DNA of 64,000 nt, from contig OX421961.1 in the NCBI GenBank assembly GCA_949128115.1, positions 130,141,050 through 130,205,049 of the forward strand, read 5' to 3'. A model generated the notes under the pieces. The model was not told where the DNA came from and made no database searches. It saw only the letters and a program-made list of their open reading frames with translations. The position numbers and the translations under genes are program-made. The DNA comes from Anaspis maculata. Taxonomy: Eukaryota > Arthropoda > Insecta > Coleoptera > Scraptiidae. This document shows, in pieces, positions 10,701 to 22,500 of this stretch; the stretch's first letter is position 1; each line of letters opens with the position of its first letter.

Positions 10701-13130
10701 ACTTTTTGGATAACAATTGTGTCTTTTCTTATAAATTTGTGTTCGTTCGTCAGTTGTTGCGTTTGGAAAGAGTAGCTGCCAACTTCAAAAGTGGTGACCG
10801 ATCGTTTTAAAAGTCACGTGGGTTGAAGCCTGAAGTCACGTGGGTTGAAGCCTGATGTCACGTGGGTTGAAACCTGAACTTTTTGGATAACAATTGTGTC
10901 TTTACTTCTATATTTGTGTTCGTTCGTCAGATGTTGCGTTTGGAACAAGTAGCTGCCAACATCAAAAGTGGTGACCAATCGTTTTAAAAGTCACGTGGGT
11001 TGAAGCCTGAAGTCACGTGGGTTGGAGCCTGGAGTCACGTGGGTTCAAACCTGAAGTTTTTGGGTGACAATTGTGTCTTTTTTTCTATATTTGTGTTCGT
11101 TCGTCAGATGTTGCGTTTGGAAAGAGTAGCTGCCAACTTCAAAAGTGGTGACCGATCGTTTTAAAGGTCACGTGGGTTAAAGCCTGAAGTAACGTGGGTT
11201 GAAGCCTGGAGTCACGTGGGTTAAAACCTGAACTTTTTGGATGACAATTGTGTCTTTTCTTCTATATTTGTGTTCGTTCGTCAGATGTTGCGTTTGGAAC
11301 AAGTAGCTGCCAACATCAGAAGTGGTGACCGATCGTTTCAAAAGTCACGTGGGTCGAAGCCTGAAGTCACGTGGGTTGAAGCCTGAAGTCACGTGGGTTG
11401 GAGCCTGGAGTCACGTGGGTTCAAACCTGAAGTTTTTGGGTAACAATTGTGTTTTTTTTTCTATATTTTGTTCGTTCGTCAGATGTTGCGTTCGGAAAGA
11501 GTAGCTGCCAACTTCAAAAGTGGTGACCGATCGTTTCAAAAGTCACGTGGGTTGAAGCCTGGAGTCACGTGGGTTGGGGCCTGGAGTCACGTGGGCTCAA
11601 ACCAGAACTTTTTGGATAACAATTGTGTCTTTTTTTCTTTATTTGTGTTCGTTCGTCAGATGTTGCGTTTGGAAAGAGAATCTAACAACTTCAAAAGTGG
11701 TGACCGATCGTTTTCAAAGTCACGTGGGTTGAAGCTCGAAGTACCGTGGGTTAGAGCCTGAAGGCACGTGGGTTAAAACCTGAACTTTTTGGATAACAAT
11801 TGTGTCTTTTCTTCCATATTTGTGTTCGTTCGTCAGATGTTGCGTTTGGAACAAGTAGCTGCCAACATCAAAAGTGGTGACCGATCGTTTTAAAAGTCAC
11901 GTGGGTTGAAGCCTGAAGTCACGTGGGTTGGAGCCTGGAGTCACGTGGGTTCAAACCTGAACTTTTTGAATAACAATTCCGTCATTTTTGTTTTGATATT
12001 TGTGTTCGTTCGTCAGATGTTGCGTTTGGAACAAGTAGCTGCCATCTCCAAAAGTGGTGACCGATCGTTTTAAAAGTCACGTAGGTTGAAGCCTGGAGTC
12101 ACGTGGGTTGAAGCCTGAAGTCACGTGGGTTGAAGCCTGAAATCACGTGGGTTAAAACCTGAACTTTTTGGATAACAATTGTGTCTTTACTTCTATATTT
12201 GTGTTCGTTCGTCAGATGTTGCGTTTGGAACAAGTAGCTGCCAACATCAAAAGTGGTGACCGATCGTTTTAAAAGTCACGTGGGTCGAAGCCTGAAGTCA
12301 CGTGGGTTGGAGCCTGGAGTCACGTGGGTTCAAACCTGAACTTTTTGAATAACAATTTCGTCATTTTTTTTTTATATTTGTTTTCGTTCGTCTGATGTTG
12401 CGTTTGGAACAAGTAGCTGCCAACTCCAAAAGTGGTGACCGATCGTTTCAAAAGACACGTGGGTTGAAGCCTGAAGTCACGTGGGTTGAAGCCTGGAGTC
12501 ACGTGGATTGAAGCCTGAAATCACGTGGGTTAAAACCTGAACTTTTTGGATAACAATTGTGTCTTTTCTTCTATAGTTGTGTTCGTTCGTCAGATGTTGC
12601 GTTTGGAACAAGTAGCTGCCAACATCAGAAGTGGTGACCGATCGTTTTAAAAGTCACGTGGATTGAGGCCTGGAGTCACGTGGGTTGGAGCCTGGAGTCA
12701 CGTGGGTTCAAACCTGAACTTTTTGGATAACAATTGTGTCTTTTCTTATAAATTTGTGTTCGTTCGTCAGATGTTGCGTTTGGAACAAGTAGCTGCCAAC
12801 TCCAAAAGTGGTGACCGATCGTTTTAAAAGTCACGTGGGTTGAAGCCTGAAGTCACGTGGGTTGAAGCCTGAAGTCACGTGGGTTAAAACCTGAACTTTT
12901 TGGATAACAATTGTGTCTTTACTTCTATATTCGTGTTCGTTCGTCAGATGTTGCGTTTGGAACAAGTAGCTGCCAACATCAAAAGTGGTGACCGATCGTT
13001 TTAAAAGTCACGTGGGTTGAAGCCTGAAGTCACGTGGGTTGAAGCCTGAAGTCACGTGGGTTGAAACCTGAACTTTTTGGATAACAATTGTGTCTTTACT
13101 TCTATATTTGTGTTCGTTCGTCAGATGTTG
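7665..13130 (+). repeat. Higher-order repeat A, copy 2
   Basis: Aligned to the window start at offset 7,664. Compared with copy 1 it has about 378 bp of extra sequence at roughly 8,970-9,420. That extra material carries GGAGAGAG and CAGATTTTGCG, and matches monomers found at about 6,150-6,660, so it looks like sequence acquired by exchange inside the array. Near 10,470-10,680 one CACGTGAG/TTCAAACC monomer is repeated in tandem, while copy 1 has a different monomer there, with a net shift of about 22 bp. Otherwise the order of classes and many single-base markers agree. The right end overlaps the start of HOR B. Confidence 0.85.
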
Positions 13131-16100
13131 CGTTTGGAACAAGTAGCTGCCAACATCAAAAGTGGTTACCAATCGTTTTAAAAGTCACGTGGGTTGAAGC
13201 CTGAAGTCACGTGGGTTGGAGCCTGGAGTCACGTGGGTTCAAACCTGAAGTTTTTGGGTGACAATTGTGTCTTTTTTTCTATATTTGTGTTCGTTCGTCA
13301 GATGTTGCGTTTGGAAAGAGTAGCTGCCAACTTCAAAAGTGGTGACCGATCGTTTTAAAAGTCACGTGGGTTGAAGCCTGAAGTTACGTGGGTTGAAGCC
13401 TGGAGTCACGTGGGTTAAAACCTGAACTTTTTGGATAACAATTGTGTCTTTTCTTCTATATTTGTGTTCGTTCGTCAGATGTTGCGTTTGGAACAAGTAG
13501 CTGCCAACATCGGAAGTGGTGACCGATCGTTTCAAAAGTCACGTGGGTCGAAGCCTGAAGTCACGTGGGTTGGAGCCTGGAGTCACGTGGGTTCAAACCT
13601 GAACTTTTTGAATAACAATTTCGTCATTTTTTTTTGATATTTGTGTTCGTTCGTCAGATGTTGCGTTTGGAACAAGTAGCTGCCAACATCAGAAGTGGTG
13701 ACCGATCGTTTCAAAAGTCACGTGGGTCGAAGCCTGAAGTCACGTGGGTTGGAGCCTGGAGTCACGTGGGTTCAAACCTGAACTTTTTGAATAATAATTT
13801 CGTCATTTTTTTTTTGATATTTGTGTTCGTTCGTCTGATGTTGCGTTTGGAACAAGTAGCTGCCAACTCCAAAAGTGGTGACCGATCGTTTTAAAAGTCA
13901 CGTGGGTTGAAGCCTGAAGTCACGTGGGTTAAAACCTGGACTTTTTGGATAACAATTGTGTCTTTACTTCTATATTGGTGTTCGTTCGTCAGATGTTGCG
14001 TTTGGAACAAGTAGCTGCCAACATCAAAAGTGGTGACCGATCGTTTTAAAAGTCACGTGGGTTGAAGCCTGAAGTCACGTGGGTTGAAGCCTGATGTCAC
14101 GTGGGTTGAAACCTGAACTTTTTGGATAACAATTGTGTCTTTACTTCTATATTTGTGTTCGTTCGTCAGATGTTGCGTTTGGAACAAGTAGCTGCCAACA
14201 TCAAAAGTGGTGACCAATCGTTTTAAAAGTCACATGGGTTGAAGCCTGAAGTCACGTGGGTTGGAGCCTGGAGTCACGTGGGTTCAAACCTGAAGTTTTT
14301 GGGTGACAATTGTGTCTTTTTTTCTATATTTGTGTTCGTTCGTCAGATGTTGCGTTTGGAAAGAGTAGCTGCCAACTTCAAAAGTGGTGACCGATCGTTT
14401 TAAAGGTCACGTGGGTTGAAGCCTGAAGTAACGTGGGTTGAAGCCTGGAGTCACGTGGGTTAAAACCTGAACTTTTTGGATGACAATTGTGTCTTTTCTT
14501 CTATATTTGTGTTCGTTCGTCAGATGTTGCGTTTGGAACAAGTAGCTGCCAACATCAGAAGTGGTGACCGATCGTTTTAAAAGTCACGTGGGTCGAAGCC
14601 TGAAGTCACGTGGGTTGAAGCCTGAAGTCACGTGGGTTGGAGCCTGGAGTCACGTGGGTTCAAACCTGAAGTTTTTGGGTAACAATTGTGTTTTTTTTTC
14701 TATATTTTGTTCGTTCGTCAGATGTTGCGTTCGGAAAGAGTAGCTGCCAACTTCAAAAGTGGTGACCGATCGTTTCAAAAGTCACGTGGGTTGAAGCCTG
14801 GAGTCACGTGGGTTGGGGCCTGGAGTCACGTGGGCTCAAACCAGAACTTTTTGGATAACAATTGTGTCTTTTTTTCTTTATTTGTGTTCGTTCGTCAGAT
14901 GTTGCGTTTGGAAATAGAATCTAACAACTTCAAAAGTGGTGACCGATCGTTTTCAAAGTCACGTGGGTTGAAGCCTGAAGTAACGTAGGTTAAAGCCTGA
15001 AGGCACGTGGGTTAAAACCTGAACTTTTTGGATAACAATTGTGTCTTTTCTTCCATATTTGTGTTCGTTCGTCAAATGTTGCGTTTGGAACAAGTAGCTG
15101 CCAACATCAAAAGTGGTGACCGATCGTTTTAAAAGTCACGTGGGTTGAAGCCTGAAGTCACGTGGGTTGGAGCCTGGAGTCACGTGGGTTCAAACCTGAA
15201 CTTTTTGAATAACAATTCCGTCATTTTTGTTTTGATATTTGTGTTCGTTCGTCAGATGTTGCGTTTGGAAAGAGTAGCTGCCAACTTCAAAAATGGTGAC
15301 CGATCGTTTTCAAAGTCACGTGGGTTGAAGCCTGAAGTCACGTGGGTTGAAGCCTGAAGTAACGTGGGTTGAAGCCTGAAGTCACGTGGGTTAAAACCTG
15401 AACTTTTTGGATAACAATTGTGTCTTTACTTCTATATTTGTGTTCGTTCGTCAGATGTTGCGTTTGGAACAAGTAGCTGCCAACATCAAAAGTGGTGACC
15501 GATCGTTTTAAAAGTCACGTGGGTTGAAGCCTGAAGTCACGTGGGTTGGAGCCTGGAGTCACGTGGGTTCAAACCTGAACTTTTTGAATAACAATTTCGT
15601 CATTTTTTTTCTATATTTGTGTTCGTTCGTCAGATGTTGCGTTTGGAAAGAGTAGCTGCCAACTTCAAAAATGGTGACCGATCGTTTTCAAAGTCACGTG
15701 GGTTGAAGCCTGAAGTCACGTGGGTTGAAGCCTGAAGTAACGTGGGTTGAAGCCTGAAGTCACGTGGGTTAAAACCTGAACTTTTTGGATAACAATTGTG
15801 TCTTTTCTTCTATATTTGTGTTCGTTCGTCAGATGTTGCGTTTGGAACAAGTAGCTGCCAACATCAGAAGTGGTGACCGATCGTTTCAAAAGTCACGTGG
15901 GTCGAAGCCTGAAGTCACGTGGGTTGGAGCCTGGAGTCACGTGGGTTCAAACCTGAACTTTTTGAATAACAATTTCGTCATTTTTTTTTGATATTTGTGT
16001 TCGTTCGTCTGATGTTGCGTTTGGAACAAGTAGCTGCCAACTCCAAAAGTGGTGACCGATCGTTTTAAAAGTCACGTGGGTTGAAGCCTGAAGTCACGTG

Positions 16101-16449
16101 AGTTAAAACCTGGACTTTTTGGATAACAATTGTGTCTTTACTTCTATATTTGTGTTCGTTCGTCAGATGTTGCGTTTGGAACAAGTAGCTGCCAACATCA
16201 AAAGTGGTGACCGATCGTTTTAGAAGTCACGTGGGTTGAAGCCTGAAGTCACGTGGGTTGAAGCCTGGAGTCACGTGGGTTCAAACCTGAAGTTTTTGGG
16301 TGACAATTGTGTCTTTTTTTCTATATTTGTGTTCGTTCGTCAGATGTTGCGTTTGGAAAGAGTAGCTGCCAACTTCAAAAGTGGTGACCGATCGTTTCAA
16401 AAGTCACGTGGGTTGAAGCCTGAAGTCACGTGGGTTGAAGCCTGAAGTC

Positions 16450-17390
16450 ACGTGGGTTGGAGCCTGGAGTCACGTGGGTTCAAACCTGAAGTTTTTGGGT
16501 AACAATTGTGTTTTTTTTTCTATATTTTGTTCGTTCGTCAGATGTTGCGTTTGGAAAGAGTAGCTGCCAACTTCAAAAGTGGTGACCGATCGTTTTAAAA
16601 GTCACGTGGGTCGAAGCCTGAAGTCACGTGGGTTGAAGCCTGAAGTCACGTGGGTTGGAGCCTGGAGTCACGTGGGTTCAAACCTGAAGTTTTTGGGTAA
16701 CAATTGTGTTTTTTTTTCTATATTTTGTTCGTTCGTCAGATGTTGCGTTTGGAAAGAGTAGCTGCCAACTTCAAAAGTGGTGACCGATCGTTTTCAAAGT
16801 CACGTGGGTTGAAGCCTGAAGTAACGTGGGTTGGAGCCTGAAGGCACGTGGGTTAAAACCTGAACTTTTTGGATAACAATTGTGTCTTTTCTTCCATATT
16901 TGTGTTCGTTCGTCAGATGTTGCGTTTGGAACAAGTAGCTGCCAACATCAGAAGTGGTGACCGATCGTTTCAAAAGTCACGTGGGTCGAAGCCTGAAGTC
17001 ACGTGGGTTGGAGCCTGGAGTCACGTGGGTTCAAACCTGAACTTTTTGAATAACAATTTCGTCATTTTTTTTTGATATTTGTGTTCGTTCGTCAGATGTT
17101 GCGTTTGGAACAAGTAGCTGCCATCTCCAAAAGTGGTGACCGATCGTTTTAAAAGTCACGTGGGTTGAAGCCTGGAGTCACGTGGGTTGAAGCCTGAAGT
17201 CACGTGGGTTGAAGCCTGGAATCACGTGGGTTAAAACCTGAACTTTTTGGATAACAATTGTGTCTTTACTTCTATATTTGTGTTCGTTCGTCTGATGTTG
17301 CGTTTGGAACAAGTAGCTGCCAACTCCAAAAGTGGTGACCGATCGTTTTAAAAGTCACGTGGGTTGAAGCCTGAAGTCACGTGGGTTGAA
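16450..17390 (+). repeat. Segment duplicated within HOR B (offset 2,192), left member
   Basis: About 940 bp matching 18,640-19,582. The shared run begins in the GTTTTTGGGTAACAATTG monomer (16,490 and 18,681) and passes through the beta monomer with CTATATTTTGTTCG (one G missing from the usual TTTGTGTTCG), the GGCACGTGGG subrepeat and a delta-like monomer with GCCATCTCC. The T-run at the first monomer is one base longer in the right copy. The alignment ends where the left member has GAAGCCCGAAG and the right member returns to the ordinary form. Confidence 0.85.
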
Positions 17391-18639
17391 GCCCGAAGTC
17401 ACGTGGGTTGAAACCTGAACTTTTTGGATAACAATTGTGTCTTTACTTCTATATTTGTGTTCGTTCGTCAGATGTTGCGTTTGGAACAAGTAGCTGCCAA
17501 CATCAAAAGTGGTGACCGATCGTTTCAAAAGTCACGTGGGTTGAAGCCTGGAGACACGTGGGTTGAAGCCTGAAGTCACGTGGGTTGAAGCCTGAACTTT
17601 TTGGATAACAATTGCGTCTTTTTTTTTATATTTGTGTTCGTTCGTCAGATGTTGCGTTTGGAACAAGTAGCTGCCAACATCAGAAGTGGTGACCGATCGT
17701 TTCAGAAGTCACGTGGGTCGAAGCCTGAAGTCACGTGGGTTGGAGCCTGAAGTCACGTGGGTTCAAACCTGAACTTTTTGAATAACAATTTCGTCATTTT
17801 TTTTGATATTTGTGTTCGTTCGTCTGATGTTGCGTTTGGAACAAGTAGCTGCCAACTCCAAAAGTGGTGACCGATCGTTTCAAAAGTCACGTGGGTTGAA
17901 GCCTGGAGTCACGTGGGTTGGGGCCTGGAGTCACGTGGGCTCAAACCTGAACTTTTTGGATAACAATTGTGTCTTTTTTCCTTTATTTGTGTTCGTTCGT
18001 CAGATGTTGCGTTTGGAAAGAGAATCTAACAACTTCAAAAGTGGTGACCGATCGTTTTCAAAGTCACGTGGGTTAAAGCCTGAAGTCACGTGGGTTGAAG
18101 CCTGGAGTCACGTGGGTTAAAACCTGAACTTTTTGGATAACAATTGTGTCTTTTCTTCTATATATGTGTTCGTTCGTCAGATGTTGCGTTTGGAACAAGT
18201 AGCTGCCAACATCAAAAGTGGTGACCAATCGTTTTAAAAGTCACGTGAGTTGAAGCCTGAAATCACGTGGGTTGGAGCCTGGAGTCACGTGGGTTCAAAC
18301 CTGAACTTTTTGGATAACAATTGTGTCTTTTTTTCTATATTTGTGTTCGTTCGTCAGATGTTGCGTTTGGAAAGAGTAGCTGCCAACTTCAAAAGTGGTG
18401 ACCGATCGTTTTCAAAGTCACGTGGGGTGAAGCCTGAAGTAACGTGGGTTGGAGCCTGAAGTCACGTGGGTTAAAACCTGAACTTTTTGGATAACAATTG
18501 TGTCTTTTCTTCCATATTTGTGTTCGTTCGTCAGATGTTGCGTTTGGAACAAGTAGCTGCCAACATCAAAAGTGGTGACCGATCGTTTTAAAAGTCACGT
18601 GGGTTGAAGCCTGAAGTCACGTGGGTTGGAGCCTGGAGT

Positions 18640-19582
18640 CACGTGGGTTGGAGCCTGGAGTCACGTGGGTTCAAACCTGAAGTTTTTGGGTAACAATTGT
18701 GTTTTTTTTTTCTATATTTTGTTCGTTCGTCAGATGTTGCGTTTGGAAAGAGTAGCTGCCAACTTCAAAAGTGGTGACCGATCGTTTTAAAAGTCACGTG
18801 GGTCGAAGCCTGAAGTCACGTGGGTTGAAGCCTGAAGTCACGTGGGTTGGAGCCTGGAGTCACGTGGGTTCAAACCTGAAGTTTTTGGGTAACAATTGTG
18901 TTTTTTTTTCTATATTTTGTTCGTTCGTCAGATGTTGCGTTTGGAAAGAGTAGCTGCCAACTTCAAAAGTGGTGACCGATCGTTTTCAAAGTCACGTGGG
19001 TTGAAGCCTGAAGTAACGTGGGTTGGAGCCTGAAGGCACGTGGGTTAAAACCTGAACTTTTTGGATAACAATTGTGTCTTTTCTTCCATATTTGTGTTCG
19101 TTCGTCAGATGTTGCGTTTGGAACAAGTAGCTGCCAACATCAGAAGTGGTGACCGATCGTTTCAAAAGTCACGTGGGTCGAAGCCTGAAGTCACGTGGGT
19201 TGGAGCCTGGAGTCACGTGGGTTCAAACCTGAACTTTTTGAATAACAATTTCGTCATTTTTTTTTGATATTTGTGTTCGTTCGTCAGATGTTGCGTTTGG
19301 AACAAGTAGCTGCCATCTCCAAAAGTGGTGACCGATCGTTTTAAAAGTCACGTGGGTTGAAGCCTGGAGTCACGTGGGTTGAAGCCTGAAGTCACGTGGG
19401 TTGAAGCCTGAAATCACGTGGGTTAAAACCTGAACTTTTTGGATAACAATTGTGTCTTTACTTCTATATTTGTGTTCGTTCGTCTGATGTTGCGTTTGGA
19501 ACAAGTAGCTGCCAACTCCAAAAGTGGTGACCGATCGTTTTAAAAGTCACGTGGGTTGAAGCCTGAAGTCACGTGGGTTGAA
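18640..19582 (+). repeat. Segment duplicated within HOR B (offset 2,192), right member
   Basis: Second member of the 940-bp duplication described for 16,450-17,390. It stands directly before the second copy of HOR B, at a point where the sequence joins a stretch equivalent to 12,870-13,130. Its absence from the equivalent part of copy 2, which instead has a 909-bp tandem duplication, shows that the two HOR B copies were edited independently after duplication. Confidence 0.83.
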
Positions 19583-19586
19583 GCCT

Positions 19587-22500
19587 GAAGTCACGTGGGT
19601 TAAAACCTGAACTTTTTGGATAACAATTGTGTCTTTACTTCTATATTTGTGTTTGTTCGTCAGATGTTGCGTTTGGAACAAGTAGCTGCCAACATCAAAA
19701 GTGGTGACCGATCGTTTTAAAAGTCACGTGGGTTGAAGCCTGAAGTCACGTGGGTTGAAGCCTGAAGTCACGTGGGTTGAAACCTGAACTTTTTGGATAA
19801 CAATTGTGTCTTTACTTCTATATTTGTGTTCGTTCGTCAGATGTTGCGTTTGGAACAAGTAGCTGCCAACATCAAAAGTGGTTACCAATCGTTTTAAATG
19901 TCACGTGGGTTGAAGCCTGAAGTCACGTGGGTTGGAGCCTGGAGTCACGTGGGTTCAAACCTGAAGTTTTTGGGTGACAATTGTGTCTTTTTTTCTATAT
20001 TTGTGTTCGTTCGTCAGATGTTGCGTTTGGAAAGAGTAGCTGCCAACTTCAAAAGTGGTGACCGATCGTTTTAAAAGTCACGTGGGTTGAAGCCTGAAGT
20101 TACGTGGGTTGAAGCCTGGAGTCACGTGGGTTAAAACCTGAACTTTTTGGATAACAATTGTGTCTTTTCTTCTATATTTGTGTTCGTTCGTCAGATGTTG
20201 CGTTTGGAACAAGTAGCTGCCAACATCAGAAGTGGTGACCGATCGTTTCAAAAGTCACGTGGGTCGAAGCCTGAAGTCACGTGGGTTGGAGCCTGGAGTC
20301 ACGTGGGTTCAAACCTGAACTTTTTGAATAACAATTTCGTCATTTTTTTTTGATATTTGTGTTCGTTCGTCTGATGTTGCGTTTGGAACAAGTAGCTGCC
20401 AACTCCAAAAGTGGTGACCGATCGTTTTAAAAGTCACGTGGGTTGAAGCCTGAAGTCACGTGGGTTAAAACCTGGACTTTTTGGATAACAATTGTGTCTT
20501 TTCTTCTATATTTGTGTTCGTTTGTCAGATGTTGCGTTTGGAACAAGTAGCTGCCAACATCAGAAGTGGTGACCGATCGTTTCAAAAGTCACGTGGGTCG
20601 AAGCCTGAAGTCACGTGGGTTGGAGCCTGGAGTCACGTGGGTTCAAACCTGAACTTTTTGAATAACAATTTCGTCATTTTTTTTTTGATATTTGTGTTCG
20701 TTCGTCTGATGTTGCGTTTGGAACAAGTAGCTGCCAACTCCAAAAGTGGTGACCGATCGTTTTAAAAGTCACGTGGGTTGAAGCCTGAAGTCACGTGGGT
20801 TAAAACCTGGACTTTTTGGATAACAATTGTGTCTTTACTTCTATATTGGTGTTCGTTCGTCAGATGTTGCGTTTGGAACAAGTAGCTGCCAACATCAAAA
20901 GTGGTGACCGATCGTTTTAAAAGTCACGTGGGTTGAAGCCTGAAGTCACGTGGGTTGAAGCCTGATGTCACGTGGGTTGAAACCTGAACTTTTTGGATAA
21001 CAATTGTGTCTTTACTTCTATATTTGTGTTCGTTCGTCAGATGTTGCGTTTGGAACAAGTAGCTGCCAACATCAAAAGTGGTGACCAATCGTTTTAAAAG
21101 TCACATGGGTTGAAGCCTGAAGTCACGTGGGTTGGAGCCTGGAGTCACGTGGGTTCAAACCTGAAGTTTTTGGGTGACAATTGTGTCTTTTTTTCTATAT
21201 TTGTGTTCGTTCGTCAGATGTTGCGTTTGGAAAGAGTAGCTGCCAACTTCAAAAGTGGTGACCGATCGTTTTAAAGGTCACGTGGGTTGAAGCCTGAAGT
21301 AACGTGGGTTGAAGCCTGGAGTCACGTGGGTTAAAACCTGAACTTTTTGGATGACAATTGTGTCTTTTCTTCTATATTTGTGTTCGTTCGTCAGATGTTG
21401 CGTTTGGAACAAGTAGCTGCCAACATCAGAAGTGGTGACCGATCGTTTTAAAAGTCACGTGGGTCGAAGCCTGAAGTCACGTGGGTTGAAGCCTGAAGTC
21501 ACGTGGGTTGGAGCCTGGAGTCACGTGGGTTCAAACCTGAAGTTTTTGGGTAACAATTGTGTTTTTTTTTCTATATTTTGTTCGTTCGTCAGATGTTGCG
21601 TTCGGAAAGAGTAGCTGCCAACTTCAAAAGTGGTGACCGATCGTTTCAAAAGTCACGTGGGTTGAAGCCTGGAGTCACGTAGGTTGGGGCCTGGAGTCAC
21701 GTGGGCTCAAACCAGAACTTTTTGGATAACAATTGTGTCTTTTTTTCTTTATTTGTGTTCGTTCGTCAGATGTTGCGTTTGGAAATAGAATCTAACAACT
21801 TCAAAAGTGGTGACCGATCGTTTTCAAAGTCACGTGGGTTGAAGCCTGAAGTAACGTGGGTTAAAGCCTGAAGGCACGTGGGTTAAAACCTGAACTTTTT
21901 GGATAACAATTGTGTCTTTTCTTCCATATTTGTGTTCGTTCGTCAAATGTTGCGTTTGGAACAAGTAGCTGCCAACATCAAAAGTGGTGACCGATCGTTT
22001 TAAAAGTCACGTGGGTTGAAGCCTGAAGTCACGTGGGTTGGAGCCTGGAGTCACGTGGGTTCAAACCTGAACTTTTTGAATAACAATTCCGTCATTTTTG
22101 TTTTGATATTTGTGTTCGTTCGTCAGATGTTGCGTTTGGAACAAGTAGCTGCCATCTCCAAAAGTGGTGACCGATCGTTTCAAAAGTCACGTGAGTTGAA
22201 GCCTGGAGTCACGTGGGTTGAAGCCTGAAGTCACGTGGGTTGAAGCCTGAAATCACGTGGGTTAAAACCTGAACTTTTTGGATAACAATTGTGTCTTTAC
22301 TTCTATATTTGTGTTCGTTCGTCAGATGTTGCGTTTGGAACAAGTAGCTGCCAACATCAAAAGTGGTGACCGATCGTTTCAAAAGTCACGTGGGTTGAAG
22401 CCTGAAGTCACGTGGGTTGGAGCCTGGAGTCACGTGGGTTCAAACCTGAACTTTTTGAATAACAATTTCGTCATTTTTTTTCTATATTTGTGTTCGTTCG

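Larger units (their letters stand above)
12870..19586 (+). repeat. Higher-order repeat B, copy 1
   Basis: Matches 19,587-24,640 at offset 6,716 up to about 13,640, then at 6,871 from about 13,900 to 17,770. The 155-bp change equals one two-subrepeat monomer. Shared markers are GGTTACCAATCG (13,165 and 19,881), TATATTGGTG (13,971 and 20,842), GTCACATGGG (near 14,230 and 21,101), GAAATAGAATCTAAC (near 14,912 and 21,783), TTTTAGAAG (near 16,218) and ATTGCGTC (near 17,611). The tail holds an internal duplication: 16,450-17,390 is repeated at 18,640-19,582 at offset 2,191-2,192. Confidence 0.85.
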
